Source: an uncultured Pseudomonadota bacterium
GTDB lineage: Bacteria > Pseudomonadota > Gammaproteobacteria > Burkholderiales > Thiobacillaceae
Length of the DNA: 64,000 nucleotides
Direction of reading: 5' to 3'
Assembly: GCA_903835655.1 (NCBI GenBank)
Contig: CAILNT010000086.1
Coordinates: 1-64,000 of the forward strand
How positions within the stretch are numbered: the stretch's first letter is position 1; each line of letters begins with the position of its first letter. Below, piece after piece: positions 29,222 through 37,579 of this stretch. A model generated the notes under the pieces. That model made no database searches. It was given only the letters and a program-made list of their open reading frames with translations, and was not told the origin of the DNA. The position numbers and the translations under genes are program-made.

Positions 29222-30452
29222 GGTGCGCTCCTTCCGGGTTTGCATCAGAGGGGCCAGGCGTGACGGTGGGCACGGGGGGCACGGCGATGTCGGCCATGTC
29301 CATGAGCAGCGCGTCGGCGAAGAACTTGGCCGCCCAGTTGGGATATTCGAAACGCGAGTACCCCCCCCAGATCGGCGCCGACCCGGCTATGCCGCCGCGC
29401 ACGGCTGGATACGCGTGATCCAGGCGCTGCGTGGTCTTGAGGTAGGCGATACCGCGGCGCGCATTTTCCCGCAATTCCCGGGCACCCGTGACTTGCGCCA
29501 GACGGGTCCAGTTCATGCTCATCTGCGCGACCCCGGTGAGGCAACAGTAGTTCGCGTGGGCGACCCAGCCGTCCCGATAGGTCCCAGCCAGCCAGCCGTC
29601 CGCGCGTTGTACGGCGGCGATGCCGCGTGCGGCCGCGAGTGCCGCGTTCAGGTAACGTTCCTCGCCCAGCAGCACGCCGGCCTCCAGGAAGCCGCGAATG
29701 GCGTAGGCGATGGTGTGGGTGAAGGGTGAGCGATCGGGCACGAAAGCATTGCTGGCAAACCAGCCCGTTGCAGTCTGCCGCGTCAACGCCCAATCCAGGT
29801 GGCGCCTGGCCGCCTCGACCAGAACCGGGTCGCGAGCCAGGAGCCCGGTGGACAGGAGGGGCCAGGTAGCGCGCGTGTTGTAGACGTGCGGGGTATCGTT
29901 GTGCTCGAAGCGGCGGAAACAACCGTCTTCATCCTGTTGCGCCACCAGCCAGTGGCCCGCGCGCACGGCCGCCGCCAAACATTCCGGACGCCCGAGCTGC
30001 ACGTGGCCTGCGACCATGCCGTGCATGATCTGGCCGGTATTGAATATGACCGGGCGGCTGCCCGGCTCTCCGAAATGGCCGGGGAAGGCTCCGTCTGCCT
30101 GTTGGATGGACAGCTCCCAGGCAATCATGCGGTTGGCGCGCGTTTTCAATTCCGGGCGATGCAGGTGTTCGGCCGCGGCCAGGAAGGTCTCGATGATGTA
30201 GCCGGTGGTCTCCGGGTAACTGGGCAGCCAGCCGTCCTCGAAGCTCCAGCCGGCCGACACGCCGCCGGCATCCGCGTGCCCGTCGCGCACGTCCTGGGCG
30301 CGGCAGAGCCAGTCGATGACGGCAACCAGGTGCTCGCCGTGGGGCCTAGGCTCACCCCGGACGCCGCGCACGCTGTCCAGAATCAGCGCTAGGTGGCGCC
30401 TACGCCAGGGTTTGTAGCGCAGCGGCAGAGCGAGGAGATCAGCGATGTCCAT
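29214..30452 (-). CDS. Alpha/alpha-toroid protein of the polysaccharide locus
   Basis: This 412-residue protein shows repeating helical-hairpin motifs with the patterns YPETTGYIIETFL, ADGAFPGHF, DEDGCFRRFEHN, TGWFASNAF and ADGWLAGTY. These indicate an alpha/alpha toroid as in terpene cyclases, prenyltransferases, glycan lyases and epimerases. No QW or DXDD terpene cyclase signature is seen. In this setting a sugar-modifying enzyme such as an epimerase, lyase or hydrolase is more likely than terpene synthesis. No signal peptide is present, so it probably acts in the cytoplasm. ATG 30452 is supported by AAGGA upstream. Confidence 0.6.
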   Translation of the reverse strand: MDIADLLALPLRYKPWRRRHLALILDSVRGVRGEPRPHGEHLVAVIDWLCRAQDVRDGHADAGGVSAGWSFEDGWLPSYPETTGYIIETFLAAAEHLHRPELKTRANRMIAWELSIQQADGAFPGHFGEPGSRPVIFNTGQIMHGMVAGHVQLGRPECLAAAVRAGHWLVAQQDEDGCFRRFEHNDTPHVYNTRATWPLLSTGLLARDPVLVEAARRHLDWALTRQTATGWFASNAFVPDRSPFTHTIAYAIRGFLEAGVLLGEERYLNAALAAARGIAAVQRADGWLAGTYRDGWVAHANYCCLTGVAQMSMNWTRLAQVTGARELRENARRGIAYLKTTQRLDHAYPAVRGGIAGSAPIWGGYSRFEYPNWAAKFFADALLMDMADIAVPPVPTVTPGPSDANPEGAHHA

Positions 30453-31842
30453 GGTTATCCTTGGCGGTGGCTCGATCCAGTTCGCCGCCGAGACGGACAT
30501 GGCTCACCACGTAACGATGCTTGCCGGAGTCTTCCGGCGGAATGCGCTCGACCACCCTCACCGTGATCCGTACCGACTCACCCAGGCGCTGGTGCAACCC
30601 CGCCTTGATGCCGAGAACGGCGCGATCGTGCCAACGCGCATCGGGTACGGCGAGCACTTCCACGTCCTGGAGGCTGTGCTGGATCAACTTGAACTCCGCC
30701 AGGCCCTCGATGGCGCGCAGCACGTAGATGCCGGCCAGGGCATGCATGATGGTGCCATCCTCGCGCACCAGGAAGTCGGTGCTGCGCCCCACGACCTCGG
30801 CGAGTGCATGCAGGCCGCGCCCCGCGCGGTCCGCTTCGGGAGAGAGCCGCACCATGTCGCCCGTGCGGTAGCGGATGAAGGGCTGCGCCTGGGAACACAG
30901 ACCGGTCATCACCGCCTCGCCCATTTCACCGGGTGCCACCGCATTACCGGCTTCATCCAGGACTTCCAGGACGATGCTCTCGCTCAGGAGCAGCACCTGC
31001 CCCTGCGGTGTCTCGTGGGCGGTGAAGCCGACGTCGCGACTGCCGAACTCGTTCGCCACGGGTACGCCGAACACCGTGGCAATGAGTTCGCGTTGGTGCG
31101 GGTAGAGCGGCTCGCCGGTGGTGCAGACCACCTTGAGCGCCCCCAAGCGCAGACGGCGGCCGCGTTCTTGCGCGTGTGCGGCCAGCAGCGCCAGGGAACT
31201 GGCATAACCGTACAGGCATCGCGGCTGGAAGGCCTCCAGCGCATCGAGGTAGGCGTCCATGCGCACGGGTGTCATGGCGAAGGCGTTGAGCACCAACTGG
31301 TTGATGAGGCGGTCGCGCACGGTCTTGACCCAGTCGGTCTTGTTCAGCTCGACCGGCGCGCCCCAGAGATAGGCCTCCGGATCGCCCACTTCCACCCCCC
31401 ACCAGCGCCGTGCCCGCATCCGCCCGGCCGCGTCGGAAGCCTGGCGCTCCCGGCCGAAGTGAAATATCAGTGGGGAGCCGCTGGAGCCGCCGGTGTTGTA
31501 CCGGTATGCCCCGCCCGGCACGTCCATCCATACGAGTTCCTCGCGGTGGGCGGCGGCGTCGCGCTTGTCCATGCGAGGCAGGCGGCGGAGATCGGACAGG
31601 CTGGACAGGCCCTCCGCAGACAAGCCGGCGGCTTCCAGCCTTTGCCTATGCCAGGAACTATGCGCATGAGCGACCCGGAACAATCGGCGCAGTTTCTCCA
31701 GTTGCAGGGCCTCGACTTCCGTGCGGGACAGCCACTGGCTCTGCTCCAGTTCGGCCAGATAGGCGAAGGTCGGCCGCTTGAACACCCGCTCCTGCAAGGG
31801 ATAGATGACCCGACGGGCAAGGAGGGCGGGGATTTTCAGCAT
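30439..31842 (-). CDS. CapK/PaaK-like adenylate-forming enzyme
   Basis: This 467-residue member of the ANL superfamily contains the phosphate-loop-like segment NTGGSSGSPLIF at about residue 116. It also has CTTGEPLYPHQRELI, the NEFGSRDVGF motif and PFIRYRTGDMVRL. It resembles CapK-type enzymes found in capsule loci and phenylacetate-CoA ligase. It probably activates a carboxylic acid for attachment to a sugar or carrier, but the substrate is unknown. It overlaps the glycosyltransferase gene upstream by 7 bases and the toroid gene downstream by 14. Confidence 0.85.
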   Translation of the reverse strand: MLKIPALLARRVIYPLQERVFKRPTFAYLAELEQSQWLSRTEVEALQLEKLRRLFRVAHAHSSWHRQRLEAAGLSAEGLSSLSDLRRLPRMDKRDAAAHREELVWMDVPGGAYRYNTGGSSGSPLIFHFGRERQASDAAGRMRARRWWGVEVGDPEAYLWGAPVELNKTDWVKTVRDRLINQLVLNAFAMTPVRMDAYLDALEAFQPRCLYGYASSLALLAAHAQERGRRLRLGALKVVCTTGEPLYPHQRELIATVFGVPVANEFGSRDVGFTAHETPQGQVLLLSESIVLEVLDEAGNAVAPGEMGEAVMTGLCSQAQPFIRYRTGDMVRLSPEADRAGRGLHALAEVVGRSTDFLVREDGTIMHALAGIYVLRAIEGLAEFKLIQHSLQDVEVLAVPDARWHDRAVLGIKAGLHQRLGESVRITVRVVERIPPEDSGKHRYVVSHVRLGGELDRATAKDNHGHR

Positions 31843-33125
31843 TGTGCGGCCTTTCTCCCCTCACTCGTGGGCGGGAGTGAGGCCAAGGGGGGGGCGACGT
31901 TTTCCAGCGGCGTGCCTGCGTGCAGCGCCGCGAACTCCGCGAGCAGGACCTTCACGCGCACGTCCCAAGCGTTTTCCGCGGCGTAAGCGAGGATGGCCTG
32001 GGCCGGCCAGTCGCGGTTCAGTGCTGCGCGCAGGGCATCGGTCAGTGCGGCCCGGTCGCCGAAAGGTACGATCGTCCCCAATTCAGGGCGACATACCACT
32101 TCGCGGTTGCCGCCGACATCAGTGGCGACCACCGGCAGGCCGCAGGCCATCGCCTCGAGAAAGACGTTGGCCCAGCCCTCGTTGCTCGTAGCCAGCACGA
32201 ACACGTCGGCCGCCGAGAGCGGCCACTTCAATTCGTCGGGAGGCAGCGCGCCGAGGAAATGCACCCGTTGTTCCAGGCCGGCGGCGGCGACCTGGGCGCG
32301 CAGCGCCGCCGCCATGTCGCCCTCGGGATTGACGCCGCCGACGATCAGGTAATGTAGATTCGGTTCGGCTTTGAGCAATTCCGGCAGGCACTCGATCACC
32401 CGGTGAAAACCCTTGCGCTCCACCAGCGCGCCCACCGACACCAACACACGGGCATCGTCCGGCAAGCCGAAGCGCCGCCTCGCCGCCTCGCGCGCCACCG
32501 CTTGGAAGCGTTCCAGGTCGATGCCATTGCCGATCACCCGGCCCTTTTCCGCTGGCAGCCCCAGGCTGATCGCCAGCTGCCGCAGCGAATCGGAGACCGC
32601 GAACACCCGGTCCGCGCGCGCCAGCGCCTGGATGACGAGGGGGCGCAGCAGAGGATTGCGGCTATGCGGCACTTCGGTGCCACGCAGGGTGATGCTGACC
32701 GGCAGGCCCAGCCAGCGCCCCAGCAGGGTGGCGGCGTAGCCGTCCGGGTAGGCGAAGTGGGCGTCGATCAGGTTGCAACCCTGGCGCTTCAGGCGCCACA
32801 GCAGGGGCAGGCAGGCGAGCGCCATCATGTAGCCATCGAGCCGCCGCAGCAGGCCGGGTAGGGCGAAAAACCGGGGAAAGCGGATTTCGATGCCGTTTTG
32901 CGTTTCCAGGTGTGCCGGCTGAGGCCGGTAGTCGGGGCGCCACCGCCGGATCAACCCTTGCCCGGGAAACCAGGCGCGCGGCGAGACCACGACCAGGGGC
33001 AGATGCCGGCCGACGCGGAACATGCGCTCGCGGATGAACAGCCCGGCCTGCGGCTGAGCGGCGCTGGGAAACAGGCTGGAAAAAACGATGAGGCGGGGGC
33101 CAACCATCACTTCCGCGGGAATCAC
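31836..33125 (-). CDS. Family 4 glycosyltransferase
   Basis: This 429-residue GT-B fold enzyme has an N-terminal acceptor domain (LIVFSSLFPSAAQPQAGLF, NLIDAHFAYPDGYAATLLG). The C-terminal donor domain carries VSVGALVERKGFHR and the E-x7-E motif in NEGWANVFLEAMACGLPVVA. The start chosen is GTG 33125, which overlaps the upstream gene's stop and follows GGGGAGAG; ATG 33107 is the alternative. It probably adds one sugar to the lipid-linked repeat unit. Confidence 0.9.
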   Translation of the reverse strand: MIPAEVMVGPRLIVFSSLFPSAAQPQAGLFIRERMFRVGRHLPLVVVSPRAWFPGQGLIRRWRPDYRPQPAHLETQNGIEIRFPRFFALPGLLRRLDGYMMALACLPLLWRLKRQGCNLIDAHFAYPDGYAATLLGRWLGLPVSITLRGTEVPHSRNPLLRPLVIQALARADRVFAVSDSLRQLAISLGLPAEKGRVIGNGIDLERFQAVAREAARRRFGLPDDARVLVSVGALVERKGFHRVIECLPELLKAEPNLHYLIVGGVNPEGDMAAALRAQVAAAGLEQRVHFLGALPPDELKWPLSAADVFVLATSNEGWANVFLEAMACGLPVVATDVGGNREVVCRPELGTIVPFGDRAALTDALRAALNRDWPAQAILAYAAENAWDVRVKVLLAEFAALHAGTPLENVAPPLASLPPTSEGRKAAQC

Positions 33126-34339
33126 AGGGCTCTCCCCAGAGCGCGGCCGTAGATGGCGCGATAATTGGCGATGCTCTGCGTCCAGTTGCGCTCGCTCTCC
33201 ACGAAGCGGCGGCCGTGGGCGCGCAGGGACGCGCCACCGTCCGCCAGGTTCAATGTGGCGATGGCCTTGGCGGCGAGATCGGTGGCGTCGCCAGCACGGA
33301 ACAACACCCCGGTGACGCCATCTTCGATCAGCTCCCTGTGCCCGCCCACGTCCGATGCGATCAACAAACGCCCCTGCGCCATCGCTTCCAAGGGCTTCAG
33401 GGGCGTGACCAGATCGGTCAGACGCATGCCATGGCGCGGATAGGCCAGCAGATCGACCAGGTCGTAGTAGCGGTTCACCTCGGCGTGCGGCACGCGGCCG
33501 ACGAACACCACCTTGTCGGCCAGATCCAGCGCGGCCACCTGGGCCTTGAGATTGGCCTCCTGTGGCCCGCCGCCGACCAACAGCAATTTCACGTCGGGTG
33601 CTTGCGCCAGCACCAGGGGCAAAGCCTGGATCAGCAGATCCAGGCCTTCGTAGGCATAGTAGGAACCGAGAAAACCGATCACCCGGCTGGCATCCAGTCC
33701 CAGTTTGGTTTTCAGCGCAGGATCGGGCTCGCCCCCCAGGCTGAACCGCTCGATGTCCACGGCATTGGGGACGACGCCGATCTTGTCCTGCGGAACGCCG
33801 CGCGCGATCAGGTCGCCACGCAGACCGCCGCAGATGGTGACGACCTGGTCCGCCTGGTGCACTGCGCGGGATTCCATGGCGCGCGTGAGACGGTAGCGCA
33901 GGCCCCACTCGGACTGGGTGCCATGGTCCACCGCGGCATCCTCCCAGAAGGCGCGAATCTCGTAGACGACGGGGATGCCCAGTCGGCGGCCGACATGGAG
34001 GGCCGGATAGGCATTGAGCACGGGAGAGTGCGCGTGCAGCAGGTCGGGTTTGAGCCTGGTGCAGAGTTCCAGGAGGCGGCGCTCGCTGGCCTGCATGAAG
34101 GCCCACTGATTGAACAGCGGCAGGCGGCTAGCCGGCCCGCCGGGCAAGGGGGTGCGAAAGAAGCGCAGGCCATCCGCGATCTCTTCCAATTGCCCCACCT
34201 GGCCCTGCTTCGGGCTGGTCAGGTGATGGGTTTCCCAGCCCAGCCTGGCCTGCCCGCGCAGGATGTTGGCGCTGCGAAAGGTATAGCCGGAGTGCAGCGG
34301 CAGGGAGTGGTCGAAGAGGTGGAGGATACGCAGTGTCAT
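33122..34339 (-). CDS. Exosortase A system-associated family 4 glycosyltransferase
   Basis: The protein has 405 residues. The N-terminus MTLRILHLFDHSLPLHSGYT and the segment FRSANILRGQARLGWETHHL are typical of the XrtA-associated glycosyltransferase group (TIGR04063 type). The C-terminal half contains GSYYAYEGLDLLIQ and the KPLEAMAQGRLLIASDVGGH donor-binding block. A two-hairpin REP-like element lies just upstream of its start. Confidence 0.92.
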   Translation of the reverse strand: MTLRILHLFDHSLPLHSGYTFRSANILRGQARLGWETHHLTSPKQGQVGQLEEIADGLRFFRTPLPGGPASRLPLFNQWAFMQASERRLLELCTRLKPDLLHAHSPVLNAYPALHVGRRLGIPVVYEIRAFWEDAAVDHGTQSEWGLRYRLTRAMESRAVHQADQVVTICGGLRGDLIARGVPQDKIGVVPNAVDIERFSLGGEPDPALKTKLGLDASRVIGFLGSYYAYEGLDLLIQALPLVLAQAPDVKLLLVGGGPQEANLKAQVAALDLADKVVFVGRVPHAEVNRYYDLVDLLAYPRHGMRLTDLVTPLKPLEAMAQGRLLIASDVGGHRELIEDGVTGVLFRAGDATDLAAKAIATLNLADGGASLRAHGRRFVESERNWTQSIANYRAIYGRALGRAL

Positions 34340-34349
34340 GGCGGAATTT

Positions 34350-34435
34350 GTGTATCAGTCGCGTTAGCGACGCATGATGTCCCCCTCTCCCAGGGACGGG
34401 AGAGGGGTTGGGGGTGAGGGAAAACGGGCATGGCG
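34350..34435 (+). repeat. Two-hairpin REP-like element, copy A
   Basis: Hairpin 1 is GTCGC-GTTA-GCGAC at 34358-34371. Hairpin 2 is CCCCTCTCCC at 34382-34391 with GGGAGAGGGG at 34398-34407. GTTGGGGGTGAGGG and a tail reading AAAACGGGCATGGC follow. It fills the gap between the amidotransferase stop and the next glycosyltransferase start inside the XrtA locus. The tail and core recur at 51346-51430 on the other strand. Confidence 0.75.
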
Positions 34436-34436
34436 C

Positions 34437-36362
34437 TCATGCTTTCACCCTGAGTGGTCTCGTCGCCATGTCCGTTTCCTGGTTGCGCAGAAAGGCCTCG
34501 AACATCAGCAGGGCCCAGAGCGGCGAGCTGTAGTCGCGCACCCCGCGTGCATGTTCGTCCGCCATGCGTGTGAGGTAGGCCATGTCGAACAGGCCGGAGT
34601 CGGCCATGCGCTGCGATCGCAGGGCGACGTGGAGCTTTTCCTTGAGTGGGCCGCGGAACCACTCGGCCAGCGGGATGGAGAAGCCCATCTTGCGTCGGTA
34701 GAGAATGTCGTTCGGCAGGTAGGGTTCCAGCGCCCGCTTCAGCATGAATTTCCCCTCGCTGCCGCGCAACTTGAAATCCACCGGCAGTCCGGAGACCCAT
34801 TCCACCAGTTTGTGATCGAGGAAGGGCACGCGTACTTCCAGTGCGTGAGCCATGCTGGCGCGGTCGACCTTGGTGAGGATGTCACCCGCCAGATAGGTCT
34901 TCATGTCCAGATATTGAACCTGGGAGACCATGTCTCGCCCCGGGTTCTTTGCATGGTGGCGGCGCAACACCTCCACCGCGGAATAGCCGTTCAGGCGGTG
35001 CTTGAATTCGCGACTGAACACCCGAGCCCGCAGGCCATCGCCCATCACCGAGACACCGTGGAAATAGCCTTCCACGGTATCGCGCGCCATCGCTTCGAAG
35101 GTGGTCTTGGCGCGCAGCACCTTGGGTGCCCAATCCGCTTTGGGATACGCGGCCCCGAGAAAACCGAACAGCGGTTTGCGCAGGCCGTAGGGCAGCATCA
35201 AACGCATCCGCTCTTCGTAGGAGTGCCAGCGATAGCGCCGGTAGCCGGCGAAGTTCTCGTCGCCACCGTCGCCCGACAGGGCCACGGTCACGGTCTTGCG
35301 CGCCAGCTGGCAGACGCGGTAGGTCGGCATCGCCGAGGAATCGGCGTAGGGCTCGTCGTAGAGGCGGGCGAGTTCGTCGACCAGGTCGAAGTCGTCGGCC
35401 TCCACCCGATTCATGTGGTGGTCGGTGCGATAACGCAGGGCCACCTGGCGGGCGTATTCCGCCTCGTCGTATTTCGGATCGGAGAAGGCGATCGAGCAGG
35501 TCTTCACCGGCGACTCGGTCAGCCCCGCCATCATCGCCACCACCGCGGAGGAATCGACCCCCCCGGAGAGAAAGGCGCCCAGGGGCACCTCGGCCACCAT
35601 GCGGATCTTCACCGCCTCGCGCAAACGCTCGATGAACTCTTCTTCGGCATCCTCCAGGGACAGGGCAAGATGCGGCTGGAAAGGCACGTCCCAGTATTCG
35701 CGGGGGGTACCCACGGGCTCGCCGCGCCGGATCAGGAGGCGGTGACCGGGTGGCAGCTTCAGGGCGGCGCGATAGATGGTGCGCGGCTCCGGCACGTAGC
35801 CGTAGGCGAAATACTCTTCCACCGCCTGATCGTCGATCTCGCGGCGAAATCCCGGCCAGGCGGTGAGGGTCTTGAGTTCCGAGCCGAAGATCAGGAAGCC
35901 GTCGTCGCTCAGCGCATAGTGCAGCGGTTTCACGCCGAGGCGGTCGCGCGCCAGGAACAGCGCTTGTCGGTTCCGGTCCCACAACGCGAAGGCGAACATG
36001 CCACGGAAATGGTGGACGCAGTCTTCGCCCCACTGTTCCCAGGCATGGACGATAGTTTCGGTGTCGGAGCGGGTCTTGAAAATATGGCCGAGGGCGGTCA
36101 GTTCCGGAATCAGATCGACGAAATTGTAGATTTCGCCGTTGAACACCACCCAGACCGTATCGTCCTCATTGGCCAGGGGTTGCTGGCCGGCGGCGATGTC
36201 GATGATGGACAGCCGTCGATGCCCCAGCCCCAGCCCCGGCTCGATGTGCAAGCCAGCTTCGTCCGGGCCGCGATGCCATTGCATGTCGTTGATGCGGGCG
36301 AGTACATCGCGGTTGATGGTTCGTTGTTCACGCAGGTCGAAGACGCCGGTTATGCCGCACAT
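34437..36362 (-). CDS. Exosortase A system-associated glutamine amidotransferase (asparagine synthase-like)
   Basis: The protein has 641 residues. Cys2 of MCGITGVFD is the nucleophile of the class II glutaminase domain (about 1-220). The C-terminal synthetase domain has the pyrophosphate loop GAFLSGGVDSSAVVAMM. It fits the XrtA-associated amidotransferase family (TIGR03108 type), which probably amidates a uronic acid or other carboxylate on the polysaccharide. The start is fixed by the required N-terminal Met-Cys. No Shine-Dalgarno is present, because repeat sequence occupies the leader. The preceding stop lies 1 base before the ATG, so coupling is likely. Confidence 0.93.
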   Translation of the reverse strand: MCGITGVFDLREQRTINRDVLARINDMQWHRGPDEAGLHIEPGLGLGHRRLSIIDIAAGQQPLANEDDTVWVVFNGEIYNFVDLIPELTALGHIFKTRSDTETIVHAWEQWGEDCVHHFRGMFAFALWDRNRQALFLARDRLGVKPLHYALSDDGFLIFGSELKTLTAWPGFRREIDDQAVEEYFAYGYVPEPRTIYRAALKLPPGHRLLIRRGEPVGTPREYWDVPFQPHLALSLEDAEEEFIERLREAVKIRMVAEVPLGAFLSGGVDSSAVVAMMAGLTESPVKTCSIAFSDPKYDEAEYARQVALRYRTDHHMNRVEADDFDLVDELARLYDEPYADSSAMPTYRVCQLARKTVTVALSGDGGDENFAGYRRYRWHSYEERMRLMLPYGLRKPLFGFLGAAYPKADWAPKVLRAKTTFEAMARDTVEGYFHGVSVMGDGLRARVFSREFKHRLNGYSAVEVLRRHHAKNPGRDMVSQVQYLDMKTYLAGDILTKVDRASMAHALEVRVPFLDHKLVEWVSGLPVDFKLRGSEGKFMLKRALEPYLPNDILYRRKMGFSIPLAEWFRGPLKEKLHVALRSQRMADSGLFDMAYLTRMADEHARGVRDYSSPLWALLMFEAFLRNQETDMATRPLRVKA

Positions 36363-36407
36363 GTCAGTAGCGAGTAGCGAGTAATGAGTAGCGAGTGGCG
36401 AGAGCGG
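36363..36407. repeat. Short tandem repeat at the glycosyltransferase-amidotransferase junction
   Basis: Near-repeats of the 8-base pattern AGCGAGTA run in a row (GTAGCGAGTAGCGAGTAATGAG and on). The repeat encodes the ATRYSLLATRY tail of the upstream glycosyltransferase and forms the leader of the amidotransferase gene. Confidence 0.75.
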
Positions 36408-37524
36408 TTTCATACACGGCCCGATAGGCCGCGGCCATGCGCACCAGGGAAAATTCGCGCTCGATGCGCGCCCGTGACGCCGCACCCTCGCGGGCACGAC
36501 GTTCCGGGTCGACGGCGTAGTCTAGCAGCGCGCGCGCCAGTGCGGCACCGTCTCCAGGGGAGAACAGCAAGCCGTTGCCGCAGGTCGTCACCAATTCCGG
36601 GTTGCCGCCTACCGCGGTGGCGATCACCGGCAGGCCGGTGGCCATGGCTTCCAGGATGGTATTGGAGAGACCTTCGCCTAGCGAGGGCAAGACGAATACG
36701 TCCAGGGTGCGCAGAAACTCGGCGGTATCTTCACGGTTACCAGGCAGCCAGGCTTGGGGCGAAAGCCCGGCCCGATCCAGCAGGGCCAGGCACTCGCTGC
36801 GCGCGGGACCGTCGCCCGCGATCACCAGGCGCAGGCCCTCGGGCCGTTTCGCCTGGCTACAGGCCGCGATGAAGGCGTGTACCAGGGTCGGATAATCCTT
36901 CACCGCGACCATGCGGCCGATGCTGCCGATGACGCAGGTGGCCCCCTGAAAAAAACCGTCCGGGCCGATGCCGGGCCGGACCTCGGCACGAGGATGAAAC
37001 TTTTCGCCATCGACGCCGTTGTAGATCCGCGTGAGCCGTGCGGGTGCCACCCCGACCGTGTCGCGTAGCCAGTCGGCCAGGTCGCGGCTGACACAGGTGT
37101 AGTGGCGTATCAGGGGGCGGGCGGCGCGGCGCAGCAGGTTGTACTTCCAGTTGCGCCCTTGCAGATCGAACACGTCGCGGCCGTGTTCGCCATGCAGGCG
37201 CGCGGGCACTCCGGCCAGGACGGCGACGAACTGGGCCTCGATGGCATTGAGGTTGCGGGTGTGGATCAGGTCCGGCCGGAGTTCGCGCAACAAGCGGTGC
37301 AGCCGCCAGAGCCAGCCCGGAGAGTGCCCGGGAGGCTTGTTCAGGTCATGGAAGGCCACGTCGTCGCGCTCGATACGGCCGCGAAATTCGGTGTGGTCGG
37401 TCAAACTGATGATGACGTGGCGAAAACTCTCCCGGGGCAGACGGTTGATCAAGTTGACCAGGCCATTCTCCATGCCGCCGGTGCCGAAGTGGTAGACCAC
37501 GTGGGCGATCAGGGGGGGCGTCAT
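36364..37524 (-). CDS. Exosortase A system-associated sugar transferase
   Basis: This 386-residue GT-B glycosyltransferase begins with IAHVVYHFGTGGMENGLVNL, characteristic of the TIGR03088-type sugar transferases. It contains PDLIHTRNLNAIEAQF, the RIYNGVDGEKF hinge, and the donor motif PSLGEGLSNTILEAMATGLP. The last 11 residues (ATRYSLLATRY) come from a short tandem repeat and look like an added tail. A dispersed repeat forms its leader. Confidence 0.92.
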   Translation of the reverse strand: MTPPLIAHVVYHFGTGGMENGLVNLINRLPRESFRHVIISLTDHTEFRGRIERDDVAFHDLNKPPGHSPGWLWRLHRLLRELRPDLIHTRNLNAIEAQFVAVLAGVPARLHGEHGRDVFDLQGRNWKYNLLRRAARPLIRHYTCVSRDLADWLRDTVGVAPARLTRIYNGVDGEKFHPRAEVRPGIGPDGFFQGATCVIGSIGRMVAVKDYPTLVHAFIAACSQAKRPEGLRLVIAGDGPARSECLALLDRAGLSPQAWLPGNREDTAEFLRTLDVFVLPSLGEGLSNTILEAMATGLPVIATAVGGNPELVTTCGNGLLFSPGDGAALARALLDYAVDPERRAREGAASRARIEREFSLVRMAAAYRAVYETALATRYSLLATRY

Positions 37525-37572
37525 CCTTGATTCCTCAGTTGACCGCTCTCTTTCCCCCGTGAGGTCCCATGA
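37521..37572 (-). repeat. Dispersed leader-like repeat, copy 2
   Basis: Read on the minus strand, this runs from TTCATGGGACCTCAC through GCGGTCAACTGAGGAATC to the start codon of the glycosyltransferase at 37524. It is nearly the same as 213-268. It contains the GAGG that could serve as ribosome site, so the repeat provides the leader of this gene. Confidence 0.6.
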
Positions 37573-37579
37573 ACATGGA

